This document shows, piece by piece, positions 37,816 through 48,742 of a DNA stretch of 64,000 nt (positions within the stretch are counted from its first letter, which is position 1; each line of letters begins with the position of its first letter). The DNA is from Alphaproteobacteria bacterium (GTDB taxonomy: Bacteria; Pseudomonadota; Alphaproteobacteria; Rhizobiales; BM303): assembly GCA_024275895.1 (NCBI GenBank), contig JAJRYE010000046.1:33353-97352 (forward strand), given 5' to 3'. The position numbers and the translations under genes are program-made. The notes under the pieces are model-generated. The model was not told the origin of the DNA and made no database searches. It saw only the letters and a list, made by a program, of their open reading frames with translations.

Positions 37816-38517
37816 CTAGGCCTCCTTGAAACGGTATCCGACGCCGTAGAGCGTCTCGATGGAATTGAAATTTGCATCAACCGCCTTGAATTTCTTGCGC
37901 AGCCGCTTGATGTGACTGTCGATGGTCCGGTCATCGACATAAACCTGATCATCATAGGCGGCGTCCATCAGCGCATCGCGGCTTTTGACAATTCCGGGGC
38001 GCTGGGCAAGCGATTGCAGGATCAGATATTCGGTGACCGTGAGCGTCACCGGCACCCCGTCCCAAGTGCTCAAGTGACGGTCCGGGTCCATCACCAGCTT
38101 GCCGCGTTCAAAGGATTTTCCGCTTTGCTCCGCCGCGCCGGAAATCTGCTCGCGCGGCCGCGAACGGCGCAGCACCGCCTTGACCCTCTCCAGCAGCAGG
38201 CGCTGGGAAAACGGCTTGCAGATATAATCATCCGCGCCCATTTTCAGACCGAACAGCTCGTCAATCTCGTCATCCTTGGAGGTGAGGAAGATAACCGGCA
38301 GGTTGGATTTCTGCCGCAACCGCCGCAAAAGCTCCATACCATCCATGCGCGGCATCTTGATATCGAATATGGCGATATCGGGCGGGTTGTCCTGCAGCCC
38401 CGAAAGCGCCGTTGAACCATCGGTATAGGTGCGCACCTCATAGCCTTCCGCTTCCAGGGCCATGCTGACCGATGTCAGAATATTGCGGTCGTCATCGACC
38501 AGTGAAATACTCGCCAT
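37816..38517 (-). CDS. chvI: ChvI/BvrR-family OmpR-type response regulator
   Basis: '[31 protein letters not shown]', '[19 protein letters not shown]', C-terminal winged helix. Confidence 0.92.
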   Translation of the reverse strand: MASISLVDDDRNILTSVSMALEAEGYEVRTYTDGSTALSGLQDNPPDIAIFDIKMPRMDGMELLRRLRQKSNLPVIFLTSKDDEIDELFGLKMGADDYICKPFSQRLLLERVKAVLRRSRPREQISGAAEQSGKSFERGKLVMDPDRHLSTWDGVPVTLTVTEYLILQSLAQRPGIVKSRDALMDAAYDDQVYVDDRTIDSHIKRLRKKFKAVDANFNSIETLYGVGYRFKEA

Positions 38518-38667
38518 GTCTTGGCACTCCAGCTTGTTATTTTCGTGCAGATGAAATCGGGTTACTTAGTAATCGGATCGAAACGGGACTTTGACAACCG
38601 CACATGAATAATGGCTTTTCTGGTCTCTGTATAGCACAGTATCGCCGCCCGCCCATAGAGCTACAAT

Positions 38668-38720
38668 GCTTCATCTTTCGATCTTAACGGCACCGGGCCG
38701 GTGCCGGTTAAACATGGAAG
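38668..38720. repeat. intergenic palindrome family, copy 3
   Basis: tgcttcatctttcgatcttaacggcaccgggccggtgccggttaaacatggaag. Confidence 0.7.
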
Positions 38721-38891
38721 ACTTTAAGCGCAGTTGGATCATGGAATGAGACTTGCGATTTCTGTCACATCCTGTAGGTTCGGCGCGAAATCATTAACCA
38801 TTGTTATCGCTTCATATGTTTTGCTGTTTTGCGCCGCGCACGGCGGTGCTGAACATCTCCATTATATGCCCGAGAAAGAGGAAAACCGCTT

Positions 38892-40739
38892 ATGAGCATT
38901 TCACATGACGGCGCCAGCCGGACCAGCAACAATGACCTGCTGAACTGGGTCGATGAAGTTGCGGATATGTGCCAGCCCGACAGCATCACCTGGTGTGACG
39001 GCTCGCAAGAAGAGTATGACCGGCTGTGCCGCGAACTTGTCGATGCCGGTGTCTATACCCGCCTGAACCCGGAGCTGAGGCCCAACAGCTTTCTGGCCCG
39101 CTCCCATCCTTCCGATGTCGCCCGGGTGGAAAACCGTACTTTTATGTGCCATGAAAAAGAAGAAGATGCCGGCCCTACCAACAACTGGATGGCCCCGGCC
39201 AAAATGAAGGCCGAGCTGAAAGCAAGCTTTAAAGGCTGCATGCGCGGCCGCACCATGTATGTCATCCCCTTTTCCATGGGTCCCATCGGCTCGCCGATCG
39301 CCCATATCGGCATCGAGATCACCGATTCGGCCTATGTGGTCACCAATCAGCGCATCATGACCCGCATGGACCAGAAGGTTCTCGATACCCTGGGCAAAGA
39401 CGGCACGTTTATCAAATGCCTGCATTCGGTTGGCGCGCCGCTTGCGCCGGGCGAAAAAGACGTGCCCTGGCCCTGCGAAGCCGATATCGATAAAAAATAT
39501 ATCTCGCATTTCCCCGAAACCCGCGAGATCTGGTCTTACGGGTCCGGTTATGGCGGCAATGCGCTGCTGGGCAAGAAGTGTCTGGCGCTGCGCATCGCCT
39601 CAAACATGGCGCGCGAGGAAGGCTGGCTGGCCGAGCATATGCTGATCCTTGGCCTGGAATCGCCTTCGGGAGAAAAAACCTATGTGGCCGGGGCCTTTCC
39701 CAGCGCCTGCGGCAAAACCAATCTTGCCATGATTATTCCGCCTGAGGAGATGGGCAACTGGAAGGCGCTGACCGTGGGTGATGATATCGCCTGGATCAAG
39801 CCGGCCAGCGACGGCACATTGCGCGCCATCAACCCGGAAAACGGCTTTTTCGGCGTGGCGCCGGGCACCTCCTACAAGACCAATCCGATGGCCATGGACT
39901 CCATGAAGGAAAACTGCATCTTCACCAATGTCGCCCTGACCGATGAGGGCGATGTGTGGTGGGAAGGCATGGGGCCGCCGCCCGCCCACGCCATTGACTG
40001 GAAAGGCGAGAACTGGACGCCGGACATGGACCACCCCGCCGCCCATCCCAATTCGCGTTTCACTGCGCCTGCGGGCCAGTGCCCTACTATCGACCCGGCC
40101 TGGGAAGACCCCGAGGGCGTGCCCATCAGCGCTTTCTTGTTCGGCGGGCGCCTGTCGAAAACCTTCCCGCTGGTTTATGAGGCCCTGTCGTGGAATCACG
40201 GCGTCTTCCTCGCCGCCAGCATGGGCTCGGAGGCCACCGCCGCCGCCATCGGCGTTTCTGGCATTCGCCGCGATCCTTTCGCCATGCTGCCCTTCGCCGG
40301 CTATAATATGGGCGATTACTGGCAGCACTGGCTGGACATTGCTAAAATCGAGGGACTCAAACTGCCCGAAATCTTCCGTGTCAACTGGTTCCGCAAGGAT
40401 GAGAACGGCAACTTCATCTGGCCCGGTTTTGGTCAGAACATGCGGGTGCTGCAATGGGTGGTCGAACGCGTTCAGGGCCAGGCCAGCGGGCAGACAAGCC
40501 CGTTTGGCATCGTGCCCGGATATGAGGATATCAACTGGAAGGGGCTCGATTTCCCCCAGGAGAAATTCACCCTCCTGACTGAAATCAGCCGCGCCGAAGG
40601 TCTGGCCGAGACCGGCGATCTGGCGACCTATTTTGCCCGATTCGGCGACCATTTGCCGCTAAAAATCGAAGAGGAACGAAAAGCGCTTGAAGAGCGTCTG
40701 AACAAGGGCCCGGAACTCTGGCGCGCCGGTTCGGCCTGA
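38892..40739 (+). CDS. pckG: phosphoenolpyruvate carboxykinase (GTP)
   Basis: 615 aa; GTP-type signature '[16 protein letters not shown]', '[22 protein letters not shown]', '[27 protein letters not shown]'. Confidence 0.96.
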   Translation: MSISHDGASRTSNNDLLNWVDEVADMCQPDSITWCDGSQEEYDRLCRELVDAGVYTRLNPELRPNSFLARSHPSDVARVENRTFMCHEKEEDAGPTNNWMAPAKMKAELKASFKGCMRGRTMYVIPFSMGPIGSPIAHIGIEITDSAYVVTNQRIMTRMDQKVLDTLGKDGTFIKCLHSVGAPLAPGEKDVPWPCEADIDKKYISHFPETREIWSYGSGYGGNALLGKKCLALRIASNMAREEGWLAEHMLILGLESPSGEKTYVAGAFPSACGKTNLAMIIPPEEMGNWKALTVGDDIAWIKPASDGTLRAINPENGFFGVAPGTSYKTNPMAMDSMKENCIFTNVALTDEGDVWWEGMGPPPAHAIDWKGENWTPDMDHPAAHPNSRFTAPAGQCPTIDPAWEDPEGVPISAFLFGGRLSKTFPLVYEALSWNHGVFLAASMGSEATAAAIGVSGIRRDPFAMLPFAGYNMGDYWQHWLDIAKIEGLKLPEIFRVNWFRKDENGNFIWPGFGQNMRVLQWVVERVQGQASGQTSPFGIVPGYEDINWKGLDFPQEKFTLLTEISRAEGLAETGDLATYFARFGDHLPLKIEEERKALEERLNKGPELWRAGSA

Positions 40740-40857
40740 ATTAGACACAAATCCGTATAAGTTCTTGCATTGTTCTTGCGCTGCACCTGTCTTTACGCTA
40801 CTCTCAGGCATCCGGCAATCATGAAAATGGCCGCCGGATGCCTGAGGGGAGACGCTT

Positions 40858-42390
40858 ATGGTTGCACATGTAAACACGGTGGCGTTTGAGGGCGTTGAAG
40901 CGCGCCATGTGGATGTGCAGGTTCACATTGCCGGCGGCCTGCCGGCCTTTACCCTTGTGGGTCTGCCGGACAAGGCGGTGGCGGAAAGCAGCGAGCGGGT
41001 CCGCGCCGCCCTGCACGCCATCGGCATCGCCCTTCCCGCCAAGCGCGTTACCATTAATCTGGCACCGGCCGATCTGCCGAAGGAAGGCTCGCATTTTGAT
41101 CTTCCCATCGCGCTCGGGCTGCTGGTTTGCATGGGCGCGCTGCCGGGCGATATACTGGAACGCTATGTCGTCATCGGCGAGCTGGGGCTTGACGGCGCCA
41201 TTGCGCCGGTGACCGGCGCGCTGCCCGCCGGGATTTACGCCAACGGGCGCGCTCTGGGGCTGATCTGCCCGGCCGGTTGCGGTTCTGAAGCGGCCTGGGC
41301 TGGTGAGGATGTCGATATCCTGAACCCGCGCAATCTGATCACGCTCATCAACCATTTCAAGGGCACCCAGGTTCTCACCCGCCCGCTGCCCCTGCGCGCG
41401 CAAGAGCCGGCGCATCTGCCCGATCTGCGCGATATCAAGGGGCAGGAGAGCGCCAAGCGGGCGCTGGAGGTCGCCGCCGCCGGAGGCCACAATCTGCTGA
41501 TGAACGGCCCGCCCGGCGCCGGTAAATCCATGTTGGCGGCCAGATTGCCTTCAATTCTGCCCCCCATGCGGCCGCGTGAAATGCTGGAAGTCAGCATGAT
41601 CGCCAGTATCGCCGGCGCTCTGGCGCAGGGGCGCATCAGCCGCGCACGCCCGTTCCGCAACCCGCATCACTCCGCCTCCATGCCGGCGCTTGTGGGCGGC
41701 GGTATGCGCGCAAGGCCGGGCGAAATCTCCCTTGCCCATCGCGGGGTGCTGTTTCTGGACGAGTTGCCCGAATTCCCGCCGCAGGTGCTTGATTCGCTGC
41801 GCCAACCTCTGGAAACCGGCGAAGCGGTGATCGCCCGGGCCAATCATCATGTCACCTACCCGGCCCGTTTTCAGCTCATAGCCGCCATGAACCCGTGCAA
41901 ATGCGGCCATGCCGGAGAGCCCGGCTATAGCTGCCGCCGTGGTCCGCGCTGCGCGGCGGATTATCAGGCGCGGATCTCAGGGCCGCTGCTTGACCGTTTT
42001 GATCTCTTCATCGATGTTCCGGCCCTCAACGCCTCCGATCTTGTCCTGCCGCCCCCGGCCGAGGGCTCGGCGGCAGCAGCAGCGCGCATCGCCCGGGCGC
42101 GCGAACGCCAGATTGAACGTTTCGCGGCCCTTGGACGAGAGGATGTTCTGTGCAACGGTGAAGCCGACGGCAAGCTTCTGGAGCAAATCGCCAGCCCTGA
42201 TGCGCCGGGCCTTGCGCTGCTGCATGACGCCGCCAACGCCATGCGCCTGTCCGCCCGGGCCTATCATCGTGTGCTGAAAGTGGCGCGGACCCTGAGCGAT
42301 CTTGCCGGGTGCGAACAGGTGGCCCGCAGCCATATCGCCGAAGCCCTGAGCTACCGCTCGCGCCACCGCCCCGCGCGTATGGCGGCCTGA
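40858..42390 (+). CDS. YifB/ComM family Mg-chelatase-like AAA ATPase
   Basis: 'HVDVQVHIAGGLPAFTLVGLPDKAVAESSERVRAAL', 'MNGPPGAGKSMLAARLPSILPPM', 'FRNPHHSASMPALVGGG'. Confidence 0.94.
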   Translation: MVAHVNTVAFEGVEARHVDVQVHIAGGLPAFTLVGLPDKAVAESSERVRAALHAIGIALPAKRVTINLAPADLPKEGSHFDLPIALGLLVCMGALPGDILERYVVIGELGLDGAIAPVTGALPAGIYANGRALGLICPAGCGSEAAWAGEDVDILNPRNLITLINHFKGTQVLTRPLPLRAQEPAHLPDLRDIKGQESAKRALEVAAAGGHNLLMNGPPGAGKSMLAARLPSILPPMRPREMLEVSMIASIAGALAQGRISRARPFRNPHHSASMPALVGGGMRARPGEISLAHRGVLFLDELPEFPPQVLDSLRQPLETGEAVIARANHHVTYPARFQLIAAMNPCKCGHAGEPGYSCRRGPRCAADYQARISGPLLDRFDLFIDVPALNASDLVLPPPAEGSAAAAARIARARERQIERFAALGREDVLCNGEADGKLLEQIASPDAPGLALLHDAANAMRLSARAYHRVLKVARTLSDLAGCEQVARSHIAEALSYRSRHRPARMAA

Positions 42391-42401
42391 CATGCCTTCC
42401 C

Positions 42402-42866
42402 TCAGGCAGCGTTTGAGGCTGCCGGTTCGGTTAAAATGGCGTAAATGCTTCTGGCGTCATTGGCGTAGCTGATCTTGTCCAGCATGGCCTTGTCCTTGAC
42501 CAGACGCGAGATAAGGGCCAGCGCTTTCAAATGATCCGCCCCGGCGTTTTCCGGCGCCAGCAGAAGAAACACGATGCTGACGGGTTCTTCATCCACGGCT
42601 TCAAAATCCACCGGCGAGGAAAGCCGCGCAATAATTCCGAATATGCGATTGATGCCGTCAATTTTGCCATGGGGGATCGCCACCGCATGGCCAATTCCCG
42701 TGGAGCCAAGACGTTCACGCTGCAAAATGGTCTCGAAAATATCGCGCGCATCCAGACCGGTCAACTCCTGGGCCTTGTTGGCAAGCTCCTGCAAAACCTG
42801 TTTTTTGCTATTGGCCCGCAAGGGGCAAATAATCGAATCCGGCGCAATCAGATCAGTAAGATCCAT
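42402..42866 (-). CDS. ptsN: PTS IIA-like nitrogen-regulatory protein
   Basis: 'ERLGSTGIGHAVAIPHGKI' active-site His motif; located near rpoN/hpf. Confidence 0.93.
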   Translation of the reverse strand: MDLTDLIAPDSIICPLRANSKKQVLQELANKAQELTGLDARDIFETILQRERLGSTGIGHAVAIPHGKIDGINRIFGIIARLSSPVDFEAVDEEPVSIVFLLLAPENAGADHLKALALISRLVKDKAMLDKISYANDARSIYAILTEPAASNAA

Positions 42867-42926
42867 CTGCTCATCCTCAAGATTACAATTTCGTCATCAG
42901 GCCGGGAGACTGGCCGCCGAAATCCG

Positions 42927-43502
42927 TCACGATTTGGCGGGTTCCGGATCAATCCAGCCGATATTCCCGTCAGGCCGCCGGTATACCACATTGATTCGCC
43001 CATGACCTGAATTGTGGAATACAAGCATGGGAGATTCCACCAGGTCAAGCTGCATCACCGCTTCGCCAACCGTTAAATGGCGCAAGGTGGTCCGGGTTTC
43101 GGCGATAATAACCGGGTTAAGTTCTTCTGGTTCCGGCTCTTTTTCATTCTCCGGTGCAATCACGTAAGACGCGGCGTCAAAGCCCGGCTGGTTTTGATTA
43201 TTTCGCTTTGAGTGACTGGAAAGCCGCCTTTTATAGCGCCGCAGCCGTTTCTCCAGTTTCTCGGCCGCCTCGTCAAAGCTGGCATAAGCATCGCCGGCCT
43301 GACCGCGTGAATGCAGATCGATGCCGCTGTCTATGTGCATATAGCATTCCGTGCGGAAATCATGCCCTTCCTTGTCGAGAGAAACATGGCCATGAATCCG
43401 GTCGCCAAAATATTTGGTACCGATCTGGTCAATTCGTTCTGCAATATGAGAGCGTAAAGAATCGCCAATATCAAAATTCTTGCCGGTAATCTGAACCTGC
43501 AT
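42927..43502 (-). CDS. hpf: ribosome hibernation promoting factor, long form (HPF/RaiA)
   Basis: N-terminal S30AE domain 'MQVQITGKNFDIGDSLRSHIAERI' plus C-terminal 'LTVGEAVMQLDLVESPMLVFHNSGHGRINVVYRRPDGNIGWIDP'. Confidence 0.94.
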   Translation of the reverse strand: MQVQITGKNFDIGDSLRSHIAERIDQIGTKYFGDRIHGHVSLDKEGHDFRTECYMHIDSGIDLHSRGQAGDAYASFDEAAEKLEKRLRRYKRRLSSHSKRNNQNQPGFDAASYVIAPENEKEPEPEELNPVIIAETRTTLRHLTVGEAVMQLDLVESPMLVFHNSGHGRINVVYRRPDGNIGWIDPEPAKS

Positions 43503-43832
43503 TGTTCCCGCCAGTTTTTAGTTGTTCCAGATAAATGTCACTTATAGATGAGCTGTGTTCGCAGCTTGCGTCAAAACCGTCAGACTTTGCTGTTCTTTGG
43601 ATCCGTCCACCATCAGTCCTGAAGCGTCGCGAACCTAGTCGCGACTGAATAACAAGTCAACATAGGCACCGTATTTTAGATCATTTTCTTACTCTTTTAT
43701 AGGGGCTGTGTCCCTGTTTCTGGACAAATCGGTTGTGGTTTCGGGGAAACCCTGCGCCGGAATGCAAATCTGCCTCTGTGGGGCCCTGGCAAAGGGCTGC
43801 CGCCAACCGCGTTGAACCGGCCCCGCGCCACT

Positions 43833-45368
43833 TCAAATCGGATTTCGCTTTTCCCGGCGACGCTGCACGGATGAGGGAATTTTCAAGGCTTCACGGTATT
43901 TGGCGACTGTGCGCCGCGCAATATCAATGCCCATATCACGCAATAGTGAAACAATCTTGTCATCGGAGAGGACGGCATCGGGCGATTCAGCCTCAATCAA
44001 CGCCTGAATCCGGTAGCGCACCGCTTCGGCGGCAAAACTCGCGGACCCGTCAGTGGCGGCGATGGATGACGAGAAGAAATACTTAAGCTCGAAAACGCCG
44101 CGCGGGGTCGAGATATATTTGTTTGAGGTGACGCGGCTTATGGTTGATTCATGCATACCGACGGCATCGGCCACCATCCGCAGATTCATCGGTTTGAGAT
44201 ATTGAACCCCTCTGGTGAAAAAACCGTCCTGCTGCCGCACAATCTCCCGCGCGGTCTTGAGAATGGTTCTGGCGCGCTGATCGAGGCTTTTCACCAGCCA
44301 GCTTGCATTGCTCAGACATTCAGACAGGTAAACCTTGTCGTCCTTGTTCATCACCGAGTTTGAAACGGTGGCGAAATACTGCCGGTTGACGAGAACGCGG
44401 GGCAGGGTATCGCTGTTGAGCTCAACCAGCCAGTTGCCATCGGGTCCCTCGCGCACAAAGACATCGGGAACCACGGGCTGGATAATGGCGGTTCCGAAAA
44501 TATGCCCAGGTTTCGGGTTCAGATTGCGAATCTCATTGATAATTTCAAGCAGTTCGGACTGGCCCAGCCCGGTGACCCGGATCATTTTCGCCAAATCGTG
44601 TTTGGCCAGCAAATCTAGATTGTCAAGCACCGAGCGGATGACCGGGTCAAGGCGGTTTTGTTCCTTGAGCTGAAGCGCGAGACATTCGGTCAGATCGCGG
44701 GCAAAAACCCCGGGCGGATCAAACTCCTGCATTTGCGTCAAGGTCGCCTCGACAAGTTCAAGCGGCGCCCCGAGCTGCTGCGCCAGGGCTTCAAGATCGC
44801 CGCGCAAATAGCCATCCTCGGACACCATATCAATCAAGAACGCCCCGATCATTTGCTGAACCGGATCGGTTATGGAGACCTGCAACTGGGCGGTAAGATG
44901 CCCGGTCAGGCTGGGCTGCTCGCTGATCGTGGCCTCAAAACCCTCGCCATCGGAAGAAGGACCGGCGCCGCGGTGGGTGGGACCAAGGGATGTCCACCCT
45001 GAATCCTTCATCTCTGGCGCCGCCGATGTGGTGCCGGTAGGGACCGGTTGATCATCGGGGAAGACATTCTCAAGGCTGGTATCGAGTTTGCTGTCAATGT
45101 CCTTCAGACCGGCCGCATCGCTCAGGTCAAGCCCCTTTGGTTCAGTTGTATCGGCCCCGTTTCCACTGCCGGTTTCCGTCGCATCCAGGTTCCGGATGAC
45201 CTCGTTTTTTTCATCGCGCTCAAGCAGCGGGTTGCGTTCCAGTTCATTTTCCACATAGGCGCTCAAATCAATATTCGAGAGTTGCAGCAATTTGATCGCC
45301 TGCTGCAATTGCGGCGTCATGACCAGATTCTGGCCCTGCCGCATTTCCAGTTTGGGGAAAAGCGCCAT
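43833..45368 (-). CDS. rpoN: RNA polymerase sigma-54 factor
   Basis: 'QQAIKLLQLSNIDLSAYVENELERNPLLE', C-terminal RpoN box 'ARRTVAKYREALKIPSSVQRR'. Confidence 0.97.
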   Translation of the reverse strand: MALFPKLEMRQGQNLVMTPQLQQAIKLLQLSNIDLSAYVENELERNPLLERDEKNEVIRNLDATETGSGNGADTTEPKGLDLSDAAGLKDIDSKLDTSLENVFPDDQPVPTGTTSAAPEMKDSGWTSLGPTHRGAGPSSDGEGFEATISEQPSLTGHLTAQLQVSITDPVQQMIGAFLIDMVSEDGYLRGDLEALAQQLGAPLELVEATLTQMQEFDPPGVFARDLTECLALQLKEQNRLDPVIRSVLDNLDLLAKHDLAKMIRVTGLGQSELLEIINEIRNLNPKPGHIFGTAIIQPVVPDVFVREGPDGNWLVELNSDTLPRVLVNRQYFATVSNSVMNKDDKVYLSECLSNASWLVKSLDQRARTILKTAREIVRQQDGFFTRGVQYLKPMNLRMVADAVGMHESTISRVTSNKYISTPRGVFELKYFFSSSIAATDGSASFAAEAVRYRIQALIEAESPDAVLSDDKIVSLLRDMGIDIARRTVAKYREALKIPSSVQRRREKRNPI

Positions 45369-45417
45369 GGCTTACGCTGCTCCTGCAGATCTTACCGCCA
45401 GGGCGGCGGAAGCGGCG

Positions 45418-46200
45418 TTAGAGTTTGAACTGCTCACCCAGATAAAAACGCCGCACCTTTTCATTGCCGACAATCTCGTCCGGCGTGCCCTCGAACAGGA
45501 CATGCCCGTCATGAATGATAAGCGCCCGGTCGATAAGCTCCAGGGTTTCGCGCACATTGTGATCCGTGATAAGCACGCCGATCCCGCGCGCCGTGAGATG
45601 GTGCACGAGATTGCGGATATCGCCGATGGCGATGGGGTCAATCCCGGCAAAGGGCTCATCGAGAAGCATGAATGAAGGTTCGGTCGCCAATGCGCGGGCA
45701 ATCTCGACCCGGCGGCGCTCGCCGCCCGAGAGGGTGAGCGCCGGGCTGGCGCGTAAATGAGTGATTCCAAACTCTTCCAGAAGCGCATCGAGTTTTCTAT
45801 CCCGTTCCTCTTTATTGTGTTCAACCAGTTCCAGAACAGCCCTGATATTTTCCTCAACCGTCAGACCACGGAAAATCGAAGGCTCCTGCGGCAGATAGCC
45901 GATCCCCAAACGCGCCCGGCGGTACATCGGATAACGGGTGATATCATACCCATTCAGGTAAATATTGCCATAATCGACCGCAATCAGCCCGGTGATCATG
46001 TAGAAAATAGTCGTTTTTCCAGCGCCGTTGGGGCCCAGAAGCCCCACCGCTTCGCCCTGTTGAACGCTTAAAGATACATCCTGAACCACAAGATTTTTTT
46101 TATAACTTTTCCCCACCGCGCGAACCGCGATGCCGGTGTCGGGGATGGTGGGCCTGTTCTCCTCCCCTTTTTCTTTTGTTCTCTCGGCCGACTCGAGCAC
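45418..46200 (-). CDS. lptB: LPS export ABC transporter ATP-binding protein LptB
   Basis: 'GLLGPNGAGKTTIFYMITGLI', 'GIGYLPQEPSIFRGLTVEENI', 'LDEPFAGIDPIAIGDI'. Confidence 0.95.
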   Translation of the reverse strand: MLESAERTKEKGEENRPTIPDTGIAVRAVGKSYKKNLVVQDVSLSVQQGEAVGLLGPNGAGKTTIFYMITGLIAVDYGNIYLNGYDITRYPMYRRARLGIGYLPQEPSIFRGLTVEENIRAVLELVEHNKEERDRKLDALLEEFGITHLRASPALTLSGGERRRVEIARALATEPSFMLLDEPFAGIDPIAIGDIRNLVHHLTARGIGVLITDHNVRETLELIDRALIIHDGHVLFEGTPDEIVGNEKVRRFYLGEQFKL

Positions 46201-46241
46201 AGCATTTTCCAGTCTTGTTGCGATTTTCCGGTCAGGCAGGC

Positions 46242-46793
46242 TTACTGGCCGGTCTTTTTTGTCTTCTGTTCGGGAAGGAAGAGGCCGCGAACCCGGCTTT
46301 TGACGCCGCCGGCAGAAGAGATAAATCGGGTTTTACCGGTTCTTTGATTGACAAACAACCGGCGTCCGCGAATGACATTCTTGCCCTGGGTCACCACAAC
46401 ATCGCCGCCAACCGTAACCGTATCGGCTTTTAAATCAAACTTGGCCCATTCGCCGGTAATCTTCTGGGTGCGCGTGATGATAACCACCCCGCCCTTGGCG
46501 TCCATACTCTTGACATCCGTGCCGCCTCCTTTTTTTTTCTCGTAATAAACCACCAGTTCCGTGGAGTTCAAACGCAGATCATCCTGTTTGGCGATGACGT
46601 TGCCGGAAAACACCGCCGTGTTTTTATTCTCGTCAATCTCCAGAATATCCGCCTCGATATCAACCGGCGCCTTGGAATTCTTGTTCAATCCGCCGCCGAT
46701 GCCCTGTGCCTGCAGGGGCGCGGCCATCATGGCAAGAAAAAAAACCAGCCCCGCATACCCCATGCCCGAATGCCTGATCCAGCCTGATCTCAT
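46242..46793 (-). CDS. lptA: LptA/OstA family LPS transport periplasmic protein
   Basis: 'PVDIEADILEIDENKNTAVFSGNVIAKQDDLRLNSTELVVYY'. Confidence 0.9.
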   Translation of the reverse strand: MRSGWIRHSGMGYAGLVFFLAMMAAPLQAQGIGGGLNKNSKAPVDIEADILEIDENKNTAVFSGNVIAKQDDLRLNSTELVVYYEKKKGGGTDVKSMDAKGGVVIITRTQKITGEWAKFDLKADTVTVGGDVVVTQGKNVIRGRRLFVNQRTGKTRFISSAGGVKSRVRGLFLPEQKTKKTGQ

Positions 46794-47548
46794 TTTTTTT
46801 GACCTTCCTTGTTCAGAATTAGTTTCATATGTACCCGGTTTTCAAAGCGGAAAACCTTGCCGCGCTGGAGAATTTCCATACGGCTGGCGCGAATAATGCC
46901 GTTTGGCATAGTGACCACAACAGGGCTCCTTGTTACCAGATCGCCTTTTTTGACATTCAGTTTGGCCGTATCCATGCGCGCGACCTGCCCGTTGTCGGAA
47001 CGCATTTCAACATTGGTTTTCAAATCCAGTATATCCGTATTTTTATCATAAATGCCATGCTCGGCGCGCAGCTTCGACCATCCTCCGGATTTCTTGCTCA
47101 GGGTGGCTTTGACATTCACCAGCAAGAACCGGCTCGGATTGTCAATCCGGCGTGTTGCGGTATCCGCCGTCAATTCGTAATTGCCCTCGCTCTTTCCCTT
47201 GGTCACAAGTCGTGGATTCTGCATGATCACGGAATCCTTGTTCAGCTGTATACTCTCGACCTCGGCGGTGAATTTATCCGTTTGCAGTTTGCGCGAAGGC
47301 GAAAATGCCCCGGAGGCATAAAGAAAGGTTCCGATCACGAGAACAACAATAACCGGAAGAATATATTTCAGCTTCCTGATGATGCGGGAATGATGCTGCG
47401 CCTTTTGAAATCCGAGAATATCCGGCGAGTTCAGCTTTGCATTTTTGCCGGACCGGGGCGCCGAGTAAGAAGATATTTGCATCAAAAACGCCTTGTTTGC
47501 CTGGCGGAATACTTGTGACAGGTCCAAAATCCGCTCAGATACGATCAC
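46790..47548 (-). CDS. lptC: LPS export protein LptC
   Basis: single N-terminal TM, 'DKFTAEVESIQLNKDSVIMQNPRLVTKGKSEGNYELTADTATR'; overlaps lptA. Confidence 0.85.
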   Translation of the reverse strand: MIVSERILDLSQVFRQANKAFLMQISSYSAPRSGKNAKLNSPDILGFQKAQHHSRIIRKLKYILPVIVVLVIGTFLYASGAFSPSRKLQTDKFTAEVESIQLNKDSVIMQNPRLVTKGKSEGNYELTADTATRRIDNPSRFLLVNVKATLSKKSGGWSKLRAEHGIYDKNTDILDLKTNVEMRSDNGQVARMDTAKLNVKKGDLVTRSPVVVTMPNGIIRASRMEILQRGKVFRFENRVHMKLILNKEGQKK

Positions 47549-47586
47549 ATACGGATACTCAGAGCTTACCCGGAAAAGCCCAAAAC

Positions 47587-48198
47587 CTAATGCGAAAAAA
47601 TATCACTATCCGGCCACCCCGCCAGATCAAGCCGGGCGCGCACGGGAAGGAATGAAAAACACGCCGCCGCCAGATCTTCACGGTTTTCACGGGCCAGCAT
47701 CATGTCCAGCCGCGCCTTGAGGGCATGCAAATGCAGCACATCGAGCGCCGCATAACGCTGTTGTGCCGCGCTCAGGGTTTTGGCCCCCCAATCAGAACTT
47801 TGCTGCGCCTTGGAAAGATCAATATCAAGGATTTCCCGGCACAGATCCTTCAGCCCGTGGCGGTCAGTGTAGGTGCGCACCAGCTTTGAGGCAATCTTCG
47901 TGCAGTACACCGGCGCGCAGGCAACCCCGAGATACTTGTCCAGCATGGCAATATCAAACCGGGCAAAATGAAAAATTTTGAGTACTTGGCTATCGCCCAG
48001 CAGATGTTTGAGATTGGGCGCGTCATAGCCGGAACGGTCAAGCTGCACCAGATGCGCCGAGCCGTCACCGCTGGAAAGCTGCACCAGACACAGCCTGTCG
48101 CGCACCGGATTGAGCCCCAGGGTTTCGGTGTCAACCGCAACCATCGCGCCCAGATCCAGATCATCGGGAAGATCGCCTTGATGTAGCGTTATCATCAT
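47587..48198 (-). CDS. ribonuclease D-like 3'-5' exonuclease
   Basis: 'MVAVDTETLGLNPVRDRLCLVQLSSGDGSAHLVQ', 'HFARFDIAML', 'SDWGAKTLSAAQQRYAALDVLHLHAL'. Confidence 0.92.
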   Translation of the reverse strand: MMITLHQGDLPDDLDLGAMVAVDTETLGLNPVRDRLCLVQLSSGDGSAHLVQLDRSGYDAPNLKHLLGDSQVLKIFHFARFDIAMLDKYLGVACAPVYCTKIASKLVRTYTDRHGLKDLCREILDIDLSKAQQSSDWGAKTLSAAQQRYAALDVLHLHALKARLDMMLARENREDLAAACFSFLPVRARLDLAGWPDSDIFSH

Positions 48199-48393
48199 AC
48201 CAAGCCCTGTAAAATATAACCCGCTGAATTTGTTTTCTTATCACGGCAAATCTGAGCTGTCATGTAGCAACTGGCCCGAATGGCCGCAACCGCCAAATTC
48301 GCGCCGCGACTGACACAGCAAACCCGCCGCCCGGGCCAATACTCGGGCGGGGGGGAGAGATTTTCACATTAATTTCAGGCGTAGCGGAAAGCT

Positions 48394-48579
48394 TTAAAAC
48401 TCGTCCCGGGGCTCAAGAATCTGACGGCCGTTATATTTGCCGCTTTTCAGATCAATGTGATGCGGCCGGCGCAGCTCGCCTGAATCCTTGTCCTCGACAT
48501 AGCTCGGCTGCTTGAGTGCATCGGCCGAACGCCGGAAGCCGCGTTTCATCCGCGACACTTTTTTCATTGGGACAGCCAT
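48394..48579 (-). CDS. rpmF: 50S ribosomal protein L32
   Basis: '[55 protein letters not shown]'; start set at internal Met. Confidence 0.95.
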   Translation of the reverse strand: MAVPMKKVSRMKRGFRRSADALKQPSYVEDKDSGELRRPHHIDLKSGKYNGRQILEPRDEF

Positions 48580-48666
48580 AGCCGTGTACTCCTTCAATTT
48601 ACGCCAAACGCGGCTCTGCCGCCGTCTCGCATCTTGCCTGTTCAATCCATGCACCGCCCATGGAAC

Positions 48667-48742
48667 TGGTGGAGCCGAGGGGAATCGAACCCCTGACCTC
48701 TACATTGCGAACGTAGCGCTCTCCCAACTGAGCTACGGCCCC
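48667..48742 (-). tRNA. tRNA-Ala (anticodon CGC), CCA encoded
   Basis: reverse complement ggggccgtagctcagttgggagagcgctacgttcgcaatgtagaggtcaggggttcgattcccctcggctccacca; loop ttcgcaa. Confidence 0.95.
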
